Positions 50,465 through 63,928 of a stretch of DNA of 64,000 nucleotides are shown in pieces. A program made the translations under genes and the position numbers. A model generated the notes under the pieces. That model searched no databases. It saw nothing but the letters and a program-made list of their open reading frames with translations, and had not been told where the DNA came from. The first letter of the stretch is position 1; the number at the start of each line of letters is the position of its first letter. This stretch comes from Cristatella mucedo (taxonomy: Eukaryota; Bryozoa; Phylactolaemata; Cristatellidae), in assembly GCA_009760855.2 (NCBI GenBank), contig WPIO01000001.1:419001-483000 (forward strand). The letters are read 5' to 3'.

Positions 50465-53400
50465 ATTATGATAGATGTTCTTAATCAAACTCTTTTCAAC
50501 AAAGCTTCAATTTTCGCAACGTTATTTGGTCGATAATAAACAGATATAAACTTGGAATTACTTCGGCCGTTGATCTTAGAGTCTATTTTTCTAAACTTGC
50601 CTAAGTTAATCGCAAGTATGAATACTAAAAAGCCACAGCAACCAATATGAAGAATTATCTGTTTGCAGTTAAGGTCCACAAAAGGCTCGCCCTTCCTAAT
50701 GTTTTACCATAGCTAAGCTCAAGGTATTTAGTATGCACCTCTTGCATATGTCGTACGTGATAGCCTCGAAGAAAGTGTGTAAGATCGTTTGAAGCAGCAA
50801 AGTATATGCTAAACCTGAGTATTACCGGCAATCAGTGGACAGAGTGGACAGATGTGTGGACAGATGCTTCAAATACGTTTGGCACATCCAAGAGAAGAAG
50901 CGCTCTGGCCACACTAATTAGAAATTTTTACGGCATAGAAAATTAAAACTTGGGTAATTAAAAGATTCTTTTAAATTGTCAAAAACACCTCAACATTTAT
51001 CAAATAGCTCGCACATATCAATGAATTATTGCCTTATATCCAATTAGAGCCTATGCTATTTGGAGACTGGTCTGTGACATAGAGCAAAAGCTTCTTTCGC
51101 CAACGGTCTTTAATCGGAGGAATAGAACAGCTGATTTATTGTTCACACAGAACCTGAGGGCTCGAAGAGGCCGAAACTGATGCAGCAGCTCAGCTAGGTA
51201 CGAAAGAGCCAAGCCGTGGTGGGCCTTGCAGGTCAGCGTAAGAACTTCGCTCTGAATCCGTCAGTCAATCGGCATCCATCCTAGCTCTTTTAGCGTCTTT
51301 TAGAGTCTTCTGAACAAAGCTTTAAAAATTGAGGCAGCTGTCAAAAATGACACCTAAATTTCAAGCACTCGGTGATGGTTGCACAATAGCATCACATATT
51401 AGAATAGCAAAGCCTTTTAATCCAGCCACGCGCCTACGGTGTCTAATGAGCTGCAGTTCGGTTTTATTGTCATTTGTTTTCATAAAGTTTTTTGACATCC
51501 ACGATCGAATGTCGGCAAGGCAAGCATTCAGTTTCTCAGTTTCTTCAGCAGATTCCGACAGTTTGAATGAGAAATACAGCTGAGTGTCGTTAGCATAAGA
51601 GTGATATCCTATTAAACGGGCCTTAATCCCTTTTCCCAGAGGATCTGTATAAATGGAGAACAGCAATGGACCGAGTATATACACTTGAGGGACTCGACAG
51701 GTGACCCTTCTCGTGCGTGAGACCTGACCCCCACATGACACGAATTGAACACGACCAGACAAGAACAATTTAAACCATGCCAGTGCTTCGTCAGCCAGAC
51801 CGATTGTTGTTCTCGATCGTTCAAGCAGAACTTCATGAATACTGGTGTCGAAAGCTGCAGACAGATCTAGCAGAGCTCGGCCACTTACATTCCCGTCGTC
51901 GTCGCCACGTAGAATGTCGTTGGTAGCACGGAGGAGAGCAGTTTCAGTGGAGTGCTGCCTGTTGAACCCTGATTGAAATGTTTCTGAATTTTCATTCTTT
52001 TCAATAAGTTCAACCAGCTCCTTAGCAACAATTTTATCAAGAATCTTTGACGAGAAAGAAAGAAGAGAAACTGGGCGGTAGTTTACAAGGACATCTCTGT
52101 CTAATCCAGGCTTTTTAAGTATGGGTCTAACGATTGCCGATTTGAAGGACTTGGGGAGACCCCTACTCCTAGAGAAGCCTTAAAAACCTTGGTTATGATA
52201 GGGCTAAGTTGGTCTGCTAGTGAAGACCACAGAGATGAACGCATAGGGTCTTCAGGAGACGAGTATTTTGGCTAGACTTTATTAAGGTAGCCACATTGCA
52301 TGCAGAAACCTCGGGGAACCTTTTAAGGAAGGTCACAGGTTGTAGAACTGCGATTGCTTTAGTCAGAGGAGCTTAGTGGAGGCATGAATGTGCACAATTT
52401 CTTCAGTAAAGAAGGCTAAACATTTTTCGGCTGAGCCTATTATATCTGGGTAGTCAGACCTCTCAGCTAAAGCCAGTAAATGGTTTACAGGCCAAAATGT
52501 TCTTATAAATCTGTTTAGGGTCCGACTTGCAGGAATTCAGCTTTCGGATGAAAAAGGAAGCCCCTGCTTTTTTAACCTTTCGGGTGTGAACTCGAAGGAA
52601 GTCATTGAAATTGACTAGATATGCACCAGATCCCGATTTCTTGAAATGACGTTCAAGCCTGCGCTTTACCAGGCGCATCTTTAGAAATTGTTTGTGTAAA
52701 TTTAAAAGAATCTGCATGAGTTTGAACTCGGCGAGACTGAAGGGGCGCATGCTTGTCAAAAGCACTCCTGAGTGTCATGTTCATTGCATCAGTGAGGGTA
52801 TCGATGCTGCCGGTCGAGTCTGAATGCAGATCAAGAAGACCTGCATCAACGACAGATTTCAGAAACTTGTCTATGCCAATGCTTTGTAAGTTACGTCGTT
52901 TGACAAGTTCGACATTACCCTGTACTTACAATGGAGCAGGAACAGTAAACGAGACCGAACAACGATCTGAGAGGGTTACTGGGCACACGACCTTCCTCTC
53001 AGCACTAGAGAGCGACCTCGGGCGACTTTTAGCCTGGCTTGGACCTTTACCGGATTTTTCCGTGATACCTTCGGGTATTCCGCTGCTATCTTTGCTGTGA
53101 CTATTTATGAGCTGTCCTGTGATATGCTCTGCAGGTCCTAAACTGTGTAACTCGCTTCCACAATTCTTACGCAACGACAACTGCCCTCATACAGCCGACT
53201 ATGACTCATCCTTTTCAGCGGTCCTGAGCTGCTTCTTCCATGCTACTCACTCCCTCAACTGCTCTCCTGACTCTTCTATGCTTCCCACTTTCTCTTTGTT
53301 GCGTGAGACAAAGTCTGTTGGCAACCGAATGCGTACCGAAAGCCACCTAGGCTGTGATTGTGCTATACAAAACTCTCCTGCGTAACACCCACATTGTCTT

Positions 53401-55119
53401 TATGACTTTGTGGAGTTACAGACGGAGATACTTGGGGTAATTTTTGGCAGTAGGTTGGTGGAAATTAAAAATATAATTCTTTTCCTCTTCATTTTAAAAT
53501 ATATTCTTAGTTACGACACCTTTTTACGACACCTTTTATTTTTAGGAAGACAACTGATAATCAATATAAAACGTTGTGGATTATGAGTCACTAACTTCGC
53601 CACTTCCGTTTAAAAGCCAAGGCCAACATTACCAAAAGTCTGTTAATACAATCTAGAATTTACCCTTAACTATAAGCATTATGACATCTGTTACCAATAA
53701 AGCTCCACCAATTATAGGACGTTGGCCCTCGTGTTGGATTGGAATTACAAACCATGTAGTAATTAGTGAATAATCTCGACGGCTTTTTAGGCAGTTAAAA
53801 AGCCTTCGGCTCTAAAATATCCGTAGTTAATAGAGACGAAGTAATAGATTATGCTTAGTGTTTAACTAATAAACCGATAAGCAAACATGTCTGTCTCTTG
53901 TCTAACTAATATGTTTACTTTTCTTGAGCCTGCAGTAAGAGACAATACATTGTATTCTCGTGCCATTTTTAATCTATGCAATTCGAGGGTTATTTTTTCA
54001 AAATAACACATCACTAATTACATAAGTAACAGCATGTGTTAAACACCAAACATTCAAATATGTTTCTTTACAGCGTATATAAAGTGCCTAGAAAGAGCTC
54101 TAAAGTTCTCTGAATCCGCAAGACCAATTTGTTATTATTAATGCTATTATTATTAAGGAAAATAAGTTTGATGTTAGCAGTTAGGTAATGGTAAAAAATA
54201 ATTTAAAGCGATAATTTAATTATCGTATAGTATAAAAAAATTGAACCTGCACTCAAATACATTTCAATTTTTCAGATTTTTAGAGACTGATTGTGTATGT
54301 TTTATCCACAGATGGCTTGCCGGATAGTGCTTTTAAAGCAAGTTCAATCTATCCACACCCGAATGCCGTCCCACAGAATGCAAGGATGCGTAACCCTACT
54401 GGTCATATATGGACAGCAAATGTTCCAGCCCAAGATCCTGTTCCATACATTCAATTTGATTTTTCATCCCGTCGAAAGGTAACTTTGACTCAAAAAGCCG
54501 TCTTAACACATCTTTCAGATTTCTATTCAAATTGTATGCCTTATCTAATGCCTGGCCCAATTTGTTTTTTTCCAAGATTAAACAAATTGCGACAGCCGGA
54601 AGAACAGACGCTAATCAGTTCGTGAGGACTTACAAGATCTCAACGAGTCGGGACGGTTCAACATTCGTGGACTACAAAGAAAACGGGAGAACTCGGGTAA
54701 AAATCAGAGCTCTGTAGAATTTTGCCACTAGAAAATTTATGTTATCTTAATCATTTCACTATATTGATTTAAATACGTCATCTTATAATGCGCTTGTGTT
54801 GAAGAAAATCCTAGAAATTAAAGCAATTCAGCAACTTAGGAGTAATGTGTAATCAGAGGTTGTAATACTGCAATATTTGGCCATTTTAGAGGCTAATTAG
54901 CCTGCTATGTTTGTTACCTCGATATATAGAGAGAGCAAATTTGCATCGGAAAAAATAACTTTGTTTATATTTTCGTAGGTATTTCATGGTAATATGGAAT
55001 CCAACAGTGTAAAGAAAAACACTCTACGAAAGCCCATCGTCGGCGTACGAGCCTTGCGGCTTCATGTTCTCTCTTTCTTTAATCACCCAGCCACCAAAGT
55101 TGAAATTTTCGGCTGCTAA
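43365..55119 (+). CDS. Secreted single-domain F5/8C (discoidin) protein, copy 2
   Basis: Exons 43365-43476, 54312-54478, 54577-54696 and 54979-55119 give a 179-residue protein with the same phases and exon lengths as copy 1. Signal peptide 1-23 ([20 protein letters not shown]...), then one F5/8C domain from [14 protein letters not shown] to VEIFGC. The reading frame is intact and all splice sites have GT/AG. Intron 1 is 10.8 kb, about 4 kb longer than in copy 1, because of an extra family-C unit and a longer LINE remnant; intron 2 is 98 bp and intron 3 is 282 bp, as in copy 1. By eye, residue differences from copy 1 are about 6/37 in exon 1, 16/56 in exon 2, 2/40 in exon 3 and 7/46 in exon 4. 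The retained frame and low change in exon 3 argue that both copies are, or were recently, functional. Confidence 0.9.
44040..46005. repeat. Family C unit 3, intron 1 of copy 2
   Basis: Direct counterpart of unit 1. Switches at about 46005 into the extra unit 4. Confidence 0.75.
46190..48065. repeat. Family C unit 4, extra copy in block 2
   Basis: Block 1 goes directly from the equivalent of 46000 to the equivalent of 47950, so this unit is an insertion by duplication in block 2 or a deletion in block 1. It explains about 2 kb of the longer intron 1. Confidence 0.72.
46455..46640 (-). repeat. Antisense LINE 3' tail inside a C unit
   Basis: Starts with AATAATAATAATG (an ATT tail on the minus strand), then AAAGCCCCCTCAGAGAACTG and GCGATCGAATGGTGAGTGG. 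Absent from other C units at this point, so inserted after they separated. Confidence 0.65.
48066..51076. other. Intron 1 of copy 2, conserved non-coding
   Basis: Aligns with block 1 to 50390 and with block 3 (61310-62865) in pieces. Contains a GT microsatellite. No gene recognised. Confidence 0.6.
50417..50462. repeat. (GT)n microsatellite in intron 1 of copy 2
   Basis: About 22 GT units after a short ATATAT stretch. Block 1 has no such run at the paralogous place. Confidence 0.9.
51361..52220 (-). pseudogene. Reverse transcriptase fragment of the inverted LINE segment
   Basis: Reading the minus strand, fingers and palm motifs occur in order across broken frames. The longest open stretch is 51361-51768, with [19 protein letters not shown] (motif B-like), [11 protein letters not shown] (motif C, second residue of the DD pair region changed from D to N) and [13 protein letters not shown] (thumb start). 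Family knowledge: LINE ORF2 reverse transcriptase for target-primed integration. This copy is dead. Confidence 0.82.
53115..53429 (+). mobile_element. Sense-oriented 3' end of the twin-primed LINE
   Basis: The plus strand encodes [18 protein letters not shown], the well-known C-terminal LINE motif (AxPKLWNSLP), followed by a 3' UTR ending near GACGGAGAT. It picks up in element coordinates almost exactly where the inverted segment at 51090 stops. Confidence 0.7.
54312..54478 (+). CDS. Copy 2 exon 2: variable half of the discoidin domain
   Basis: 167 nt from acceptor atccacag to donor gtaact, which has lost the +5 G found in copy 1. Encodes [18 protein letters not shown], then a diverged loop with [14 protein letters not shown], and the shared [11 protein letters not shown]. 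Confidence 0.9.
54577..54696 (+). CDS. Copy 2 exon 3: discoidin domain core
   Basis: 120 nt after acceptor tttttccaag, donor gtaaaa. Encodes [14 protein letters not shown] and an otherwise identical core to copy 1. Confidence 0.9.
54979..55119 (+). CDS. Copy 2 exon 4: C-terminal end of the discoidin domain
   Basis: 141 nt after acceptor tttcgtag, with TAA at 55117-55119. Encodes [14 protein letters not shown] and ends KVEIFGC. Confidence 0.9.
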   Translation, partial: VFHGNMESNSVKKNTLRKPIVGVRALRLHVLSFFNHPATKVEIFGC

Positions 55120-55163
55120 TATTCTTGAGCCATTCCTTCCGAAATCGTTGGAAGAAAGGCGCA

Positions 55164-55169
55164 AATAAA
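55164..55169 (+). promoter_or_regulatory. Polyadenylation signal AATAAA, copy 2
   Basis: Canonical hexamer 45 bp after the stop, in a block conserved with copy 1. Confidence 0.75.
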
Positions 55170-55590
55170 GCTTTATCTTGTATTTCAAGTTTTTAAGTCA
55201 CCTTACTACAGCAATATGAAACCTATCGTATTTAAGTTCACACCAGCAGCATCAAGTGATTATATTTAATACCCGTATCTATGTTGTGTTTTATTTCTTA
55301 GCTATCAGGTTTTGAGTTCAAATGTTTTCTGTAACGTTTTTCATCGTAAGAAACCCTCGTATTCTGCTTGGATGATTAGATTGAAGGCTACGTGGGATGG
55401 CATAACTTATTTCGGTATGAAAAAAGTTAGCCTAATGGAATTTCAATGATTGCAAAGTGGGATTAGAGGCAATCGATATTCTAAGACGTGGCATTACATA
55501 GTTTAAAAGACTGGTGGTCCTGCAAAAATAGATAATGAGAATTTATATATTTCAGTACTGGTGTCGTAAGAGTTTTAATTCATCTACCCC

Positions 55591-56022
55591 CTAATTGGCC
55601 AACGGAGACCATGTCTGTTGACACCAATCGGATTTAGGGTCTCGCACCCAGTAGCTGCTGTTTACGTCACTGTCGGACTCGTTGACCTTGCAGTGAGATC
55701 GGCTGTTCTTCAACCCCGTTGAACAACGTAAGTGAGTCTCATCACTCCCCTCCCACAGGCTTTCAGAAGAATGGGCTGCTAGACGCACTGGACAGGCCCT
55801 CCAAGCAGTCTGTCTTCTGTAAATTGGACCCTCATCAATCAAATAGCCGCATTTGTTCCGGTCCGAGCTAATTCTGATTAGCCTGTGTACTTTCTCCTGA
55901 CGTAGGGTCAGACTTCCAGGACTTGATTTACTGCTCCTGGTTAAGCCAGATGTGTTAGACCAGTTACCAAAATCCACGGCACAATTCACCATAATGCTCT
56001 CTAATGAGGCTAGAATCGACAA
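55591..56022 (-). CDS. Hypothetical 143-codon open frame downstream of discoidin copy 2
   Basis: Opens MSILASLESIMVNCAVDFGNW and includes DEGPIYRRQTAWRACPVRL. I do not recognise a family and see no signal peptide. It is convergent to the discoidin gene. Block 1 (19665-19904) keeps the first ~45 residues but lacks about 200 bp of the middle and diverges after it. It may be a chance frame or an exon relic. Confidence 0.2.
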   Translation of the reverse strand: MSILASLESIMVNCAVDFGNWSNTSGLTRSSKSSPGSLTLRQEKVHRLIRISSDRNKCGYLIDEGPIYRRQTAWRACPVRLAAHSSESLWEGSDETHLRCSTGLKNSRSHCKVNESDSDVNSSYWVRDPKSDWCQQTWSPLAN

Positions 56023-57389
56023 GATAACAGCGTTTTTGAGCTTAAATTGCTATCGAATATTTTAGTATACGTTCCATTTTGTGTGCCCACGAAATTTCAC
56101 TTAGTTGTGTGCTTGCTCAAGCATAGATGAGGGCGGCAGAGACGTAGGAGTGTACTACAATCTACATCAATCCATCACTATCCAATATTGGCTCCTAAAA
56201 TCAGATATCAGCTTTTCAAAGCTCCAACAAGTTTCTATTATTTAATTAATCTATACTTAAAGTTTACACACGCAATTTTGAATCGTTCCACTCATGAATT
56301 CTTACACAATCGACTGAAATAGATTACAATAGCACTCAACAAGACAACAATCAACATAATCCTCCACAGAGCGACCATAGATCATACAATCAACGATCCA
56401 AATATGATTACACACAGCTTTACTCGTCGCTTGCAGTGTACTCGTACAATTTTACTAAAATTGCTTCAAACATTTTGATGAAAGGCACTGCGATCGACTG
56501 TAATTTGCCAGGCCAATATGGTAATCCACTGGCTTGTGCTTAAATAAAGCCCCGACATCGGGTTTTAATACATTCGTGCAAAATCGAAAAGATTGGCTGT
56601 GCGAAGTATTACTTCTCATTCCATTCATCATCTAAGTGTGGGCAAGCATTATTCGTGCCTTTATGGGCTTTTAATTGACAGCAAAACACGGCAATAGGCG
56701 GAAATGGCCCAGGAAAATACGCCATTACATAATCGTGAGTTACAAACAGACCAACAGATGTTTAAGAAGGTTAAGCATTTCTAGCATATTAAAGATCACT
56801 GTATTTAAAATGAAACCACGTGATTCCAATTAATCGTCGATGTCAAATTGAAGGCTTAAAGCTCCAATTATCATGCCACATAACCTTTTCAAGCAATCGT
56901 GATCATACAATTGAGGGCAAAACACACCAACCTATGGCAATGTTAGGGCTTTTACCACAATCGTTTTGAAATTGCTAGCATAAAGCTCCAATTATCATTG
57001 CAAATAGACGAAAGGTTTCTTGGCAATGCTTTCATTTAGATTTATCCCTGTTGCATATTTTTTTGGGTGGCATTACGTCAACGCCATTTGTGTAATTCTA
57101 GCCCCCGTCACTGCATTGCAATCAATGGTAATGGCCCTTGATAATCCAGCAATCTCCTGCAATCCGTCAAGAATAAACCACAAACAGGCAATGCAAAGCC
57201 AAAATACACATCGGCTATTACATTACTTCTCACTGTTTTGAAATACTGTCACCCCATTTGAACAACATAGGTAAGTTAAATTTCGGGCAATACAGAGCTC
57301 TCGAGTGGTAATCCTAGGGATTATAATGCAATTTATTGCAACCTTTAAAAACCACCATTAAATTAAATGTGCCAAGCTTTGATGTTAAT

Positions 57390-58010
57390 AATGATAACAC
57401 AATTTATAAAGCACCCTCAGAGAACTCAATCTCGTTATAGGCACTTTAAATTTGCTGAAAAGGAAACAAGATCGAATGGTTAGTTCTAGCATGCTCGATA
57501 AACAAGAATAACATGGTTAGTGGGTGATATGCACAGAGTCAGCATGCAAGTTTGGTTAGTGGCACCAAGCACAGTGTCAGCAAGCATAAGCACAGAAATG
57601 ATTAATCACAGCAATCTACCCAAGTGCTGTTATAAATAGGTGCATTTTAAGTCTCTTTTTAAATGTGGTCAAGTCAAGGGATGTCATAATGCAAGTCGGG
57701 AGTGAGTTCTAGGCTGTGGGAGCGTACGAATTGGTCTTCAAAGTATTTCAGGATTGCACGAGGTATAGGTAAACAGACAGATTCCAAAAAGCTGGCGATT
57801 TAATGCTTAGCCTGTTGGGAATTAAATCTCATAAGTAGCCGGGAGCCAAAGAATGGAGCGACCTAAAAGTGTGAGACAAAACCATGAAGTCTACGTGTTG
57901 CTCGACTGATAGCCAGTGCAGGTCGGTCAGAAGTGGTATGACATGGCAACTGTGCCGCTCTCGGCTGACAAGCCTAGCTGCAAGGTTCAGTACCGTTTGC
58001 AAGTTTTACC
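57390..58010 (-). mobile_element. Antisense LINE 3' fragment, block 2
   Basis: Paralogue of 22030-22757, with some internal deletions. The tail lies near 57390-57560 and the coding relic at 57650-57990. Confidence 0.75.
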
Positions 58011-58190
58011 ATTTGCACCATGCTAATATGTACAGCGACAGCCATATACAACTCCTAATGGATTATTTCAACTACCACTAACCATTCGATCGTGCTTCCT
58101 GTACTGCGAATGCAATGTTTTCAGAAAGAGGTTGAACTCTCCGATGAAGGTGTAACATATGCATAATTTTATTTTGTTATTATTAACAGG
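58010..58190 (+). repeat. Sense LINE 3' tail, block 2
   Basis: Paralogue of 22690-22900. Confidence 0.6.
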
Positions 58191-59549
58191 TTTTCGGGAG
58201 ATTATTCCATAAACTACAATTAAAATGAAGAAACTGTAGTCAAACGTGCGAAAATGGTTAAATTATGTGACTCTTAACTAAAATTCTTCTGTTAAGTTTC
58301 ATTTGTGGATTATTTGATGTACATATTTGTCTAACGGTGCCCCATATTCCTTGGGTCAGCAGCAGGTTAGTTCATGCAACGTGTGAGAGCTTGTATAATG
58401 CAGTATTCATAATATAGATATATTAGATGCATAGTCTGTATGTCTAGCAGTGCCTAGAACCCAAAGAAATATACGGTATGGTCGACTTCAAGTGTAAAAT
58501 TATGTGCTGTTACTCTAGGCCATCTAAGCGTTTGTCAGGATTGCAAGTGGAGCTTTCCGTTAAAGGCTCTTGAAGCATTTCACGTGATAACCTTTCCAGC
58601 ATACGAAAAGGATAAGCAATTTCGGATAACTACTATATACTTGTGTATAAACTAGGTAGGCTTAGTTATCTTGCTTTGGAATTAACCCTGTTTATTGCCG
58701 TTTTCTCCCAGGGCACAAGGCCATTGCTCTTGTCTTCCCATGCAGTGTCTTTAACTAGTAGCAAATCTAATTTGTAGCAGGTGAAGAGTTAAATGCTGGT
58801 GCTGCTGACAGCCGTGGGTTCATGCAACCACGAGTTCTAGCTTATTCTCACGCTAAAATTTATTTCCCCAGGACAAACGGTGTTGATTCAACTAACCTTA
58901 CTGACATACGTTTATAGCAAATTTTTACCTAACCTTTTGGCTGCCACCTTAAGTCAGGGAAGATACCTTCTCCTTGCAGTCCAATTGCTGACAAATATTA
59001 GGAAGACAGCTCAAAATATTGATATTTACAGAGCACTAATGCAAGCTACAGTCTCTACGTTATCGCAATCGTTTAATGACATGGCCGTTTACCGAGCGCA
59101 TTGGTCAGATAAAAAGATAATTTTTGAGAAATCAAAATAATTTCTTGCACACATATAGTTAGTGCTTGCTTTATTCTGCATTGAGGAATAAAAACCAGTG
59201 CTGGAGAAAGGCAATGCTATGTCAAAGGCTGACGTTAACGCTTCTATTTCTACAGAAGGTTATCCCAGAGTGCGACTTTACTAGAAAAAAGTAAGGTGAA
59301 GTCAATCAGGGTGGTAGTAAGCTCAATCGGAACATGCTAGTATCAGATATATTGAGCAGTCTGTCTGAAACTAAAAACAGCACGTTTTAGAAGTACTGCT
59401 GACATATCTACTTGATTTTGATGAGCTCTACTGGCAAAATGCAAGGCACAGACAATCAGGCTGATAGTAACCTCAATCGGAACATACTCGTACCAGAAAG
59501 ATTAAGATGTGTGCCTGAAACTACAAGCAGCACGTTTTAGAAATTTTCT

Positions 59550-61300
59550 TATCGTCTCCGCTTTTATTTGATGTGCTACGTCTCTAAAGAGCGATAGTCG
59601 GGAATCGTGAGCGAGTAAGCTTTTGAAGAGATTACTAGGTTGATGCGAAAAAATCGCATGCATTCCTAGTTATTGTCATCATCGGAACAAGGTACTCATG
59701 CATTCTTCTCGTACTAAGTTGGCATGAAAAGCGCCCAGCTTTGAGTGGCTTCCAATGTGCACTGCACTTTCACATGGTTGGTACCCGAATATACTGACGT
59801 GGGAGCTATACTCTCGACGGCCTTGATACATGTTTGTCCTGGCAACTAGTTTTGTAGGAAGAACTCGCAAGCACTAGGTCAGCCGTTCCAGTCAAGGATT
59901 CTGGAACATGATTCTGAATATCTTTACAAAACAACAAACTATGAAAGTTTCATCCAGCGGTCGCTAAACAAGGGCTTGGCAGCCATAGAATAGTGGCCAC
60001 GTAAAGGGCTTTATCTTTGGTTAGGGAGCTCTTTTTATTAGGAAACTGGTAACATTAGCTAAGTCTCAGAGCCACTGTAACCATACTTGAATGCTGACCC
60101 TGTGCATGTCACCCAAACCATGTTATTCAGTTGTTGTTTATCAAGCATCATATTACTCACCATTCAATCGCGTTTCCCTTTGCAGCAAATGTAAAGCGCC
60201 TCTAAAGAGATTGACTTATCTGAGGGCGCTTTATCAAGTGCATTATTATTGTTATTATTATATTCATTACACCAGGGCACAAAGATGAGCGTTGGCTCCA
60301 AATTATATGGGTGCCTTTTACATCCGTACAGTGCACTTGATAAGTCAAGGTAGGTCTTGGCTGAAACCAACCGATTAGAGTTTTTTGCAACTTGGCGAAA
60401 GATTGCAAAGCTGTCTATTATAAGGTGAATGCTGCCATCGGAAGTGCAACAATGCGAAATATCAAAAATCAACGGCTATTGAAATCTTTTTGTTGCGCCG
60501 GATTTATTGTTGCTGTGGGTTACTAGATAAAACAAATTTATTTCTCTGATTTCTCAATTGTCAGTGGTGAGTATGTGTTATTTATCATGAATTGTAAAAG
60601 AGATTGTTTAATTTACTAATTAGCCGGTCAAGTGTTTAATTCATTCCCCTTATTTTAAGGCTTGTGCGATTCGCAAGCTATACACTATATGGTTATATGC
60701 TACCCATCTGAACTTTAGTTACGAGCTCTTGTTTAGCTGAAAAGTATGGAATTATGCAGAACTTTAATTGTCACATTTCCGTGCGGGAGAGAGCTAAAGA
60801 GCGGCTTAGCTAAACCCACGTGAAGATAGGGAAAGGGGTGGTTAACCCAAGCCTTCTCTGTGCTAATTGAGGGAATATATAGAACTTTACATCCGGCAAC
60901 CGATTTCACAACTAACAGTGTTTTCGCTTACATTTTGCATCTGCTAGCAAAGGGTCACTGTTCTTACCCTCCGAACTATGGTCTCTAAGCAAGAGCAGAC
61001 CCGAAATCGCTGCAACGGGTTGTAAAATGTTGGTTTGGCTGAGAGCAGTTTGTTCACGACCCTAAACATTCTCTATAAATGCTACAATACAAGCCAGGCA
61101 TTTTGATCTTGCTGGTGATTATTAAGGCCAGTCAAGGCATTGATATTTACGTAGGAATACTGCATGCTAGTGCCTCTAAATGTTTGAACTACTTCGGTGA
61201 CATCGAATTTGTCTCCGCCTACATGGCCGCAATGCGAGCCAACATTGCATGATCGAAGTCCGATTTATTTCTTGATGTTGACATACGATCTCATATGATG
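59550..61300. repeat. Family C unit 5, at the block 2 / block 3 boundary
   Basis: Starts like unit 2 and ends like unit 4, so it bridges the end of block 2 and the start of the partial third block. About 290 bp present in unit 2 (25095-25385) are missing. Confidence 0.72.
60080..60270 (+). repeat. Sense LINE 3' tail with (ATT)n, block 2
   Basis: Paralogue of 24770-24965, very similar to it. Confidence 0.75.
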
Positions 61301-63762
<2,462 letters not shown>

Positions 63763-63928
63763 ATTGCTTGCAGGATAGTGCGTTTTAAGCAAGTACTAGT
63801 TGGCCGAAATGACATTACAACCCAATGTATGCAAGAACATGCAACAATCGGATATTACATGGGCGGCAAGCACCTCAGTCGAGGATTGTATTCCCTACAT
63901 TCAATTCGATTTTTCAGTCTGTCGAACA
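63763..63928 (+). pseudogene. Decayed third copy of discoidin exon 2
   Basis: The segment aligns to exon 2 of both genes, from the acceptor (ttcaag) through a readable TACATTCAATTCGATTTTTCA core to a donor-like gtaagt. In the frame inherited from exon 1, a TAA occurs at about the ninth codon and a TGA a few codons later, so it cannot encode the domain. The following bases match the end of intron 2, so exon 3 would lie just beyond the window. No exon 1 equivalent exists between 55120 and 63762. The locus therefore looks like a 5'-truncated, dead paralogue. Confidence 0.75.

Larger units (their letters stand above)
51088..53429 (-). mobile_element. L2/CR1-like LINE with inverted 5' part (twin-priming structure)
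   Basis: On the minus strand, 51090 to about 53000 encodes, in several frames, the end of an endonuclease-like region ([12 protein letters not shown]), a linker ([27 protein letters not shown]) and reverse transcriptase blocks ([75 protein letters not shown]), stopping at LKTVGERSF. The expected continuation ([17 protein letters not shown]) is instead on the plus strand from about 53115, and runs to 53429. The active-site YADD is changed to YAND and frames are broken. An 11-bp direct repeat flanks it (ACATAGAGCAA at 51077; a decayed copy near 53430). Confidence 0.8.

Noticed and set aside
50339-50536. Open frame over the GT repeat (also 61931-62143)
   Set aside because: Dinucleotide repeats produce stop-free frames by composition.
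52753-53100. 115-codon plus-strand frame
   Set aside because: Antisense shadow of the inverted LINE linker region.
53107-53385. 92-codon plus-strand frame
   Set aside because: Contains the GPKLCNSLP motif of a LINE C-terminus; it belongs to the sense part of the twin-primed element, not a host gene.
54291-54717. Three overlapping plus-strand frames
   Set aside because: Exons 2 and 3 of discoidin copy 2 extended through the short intron; splice sites give the real model.
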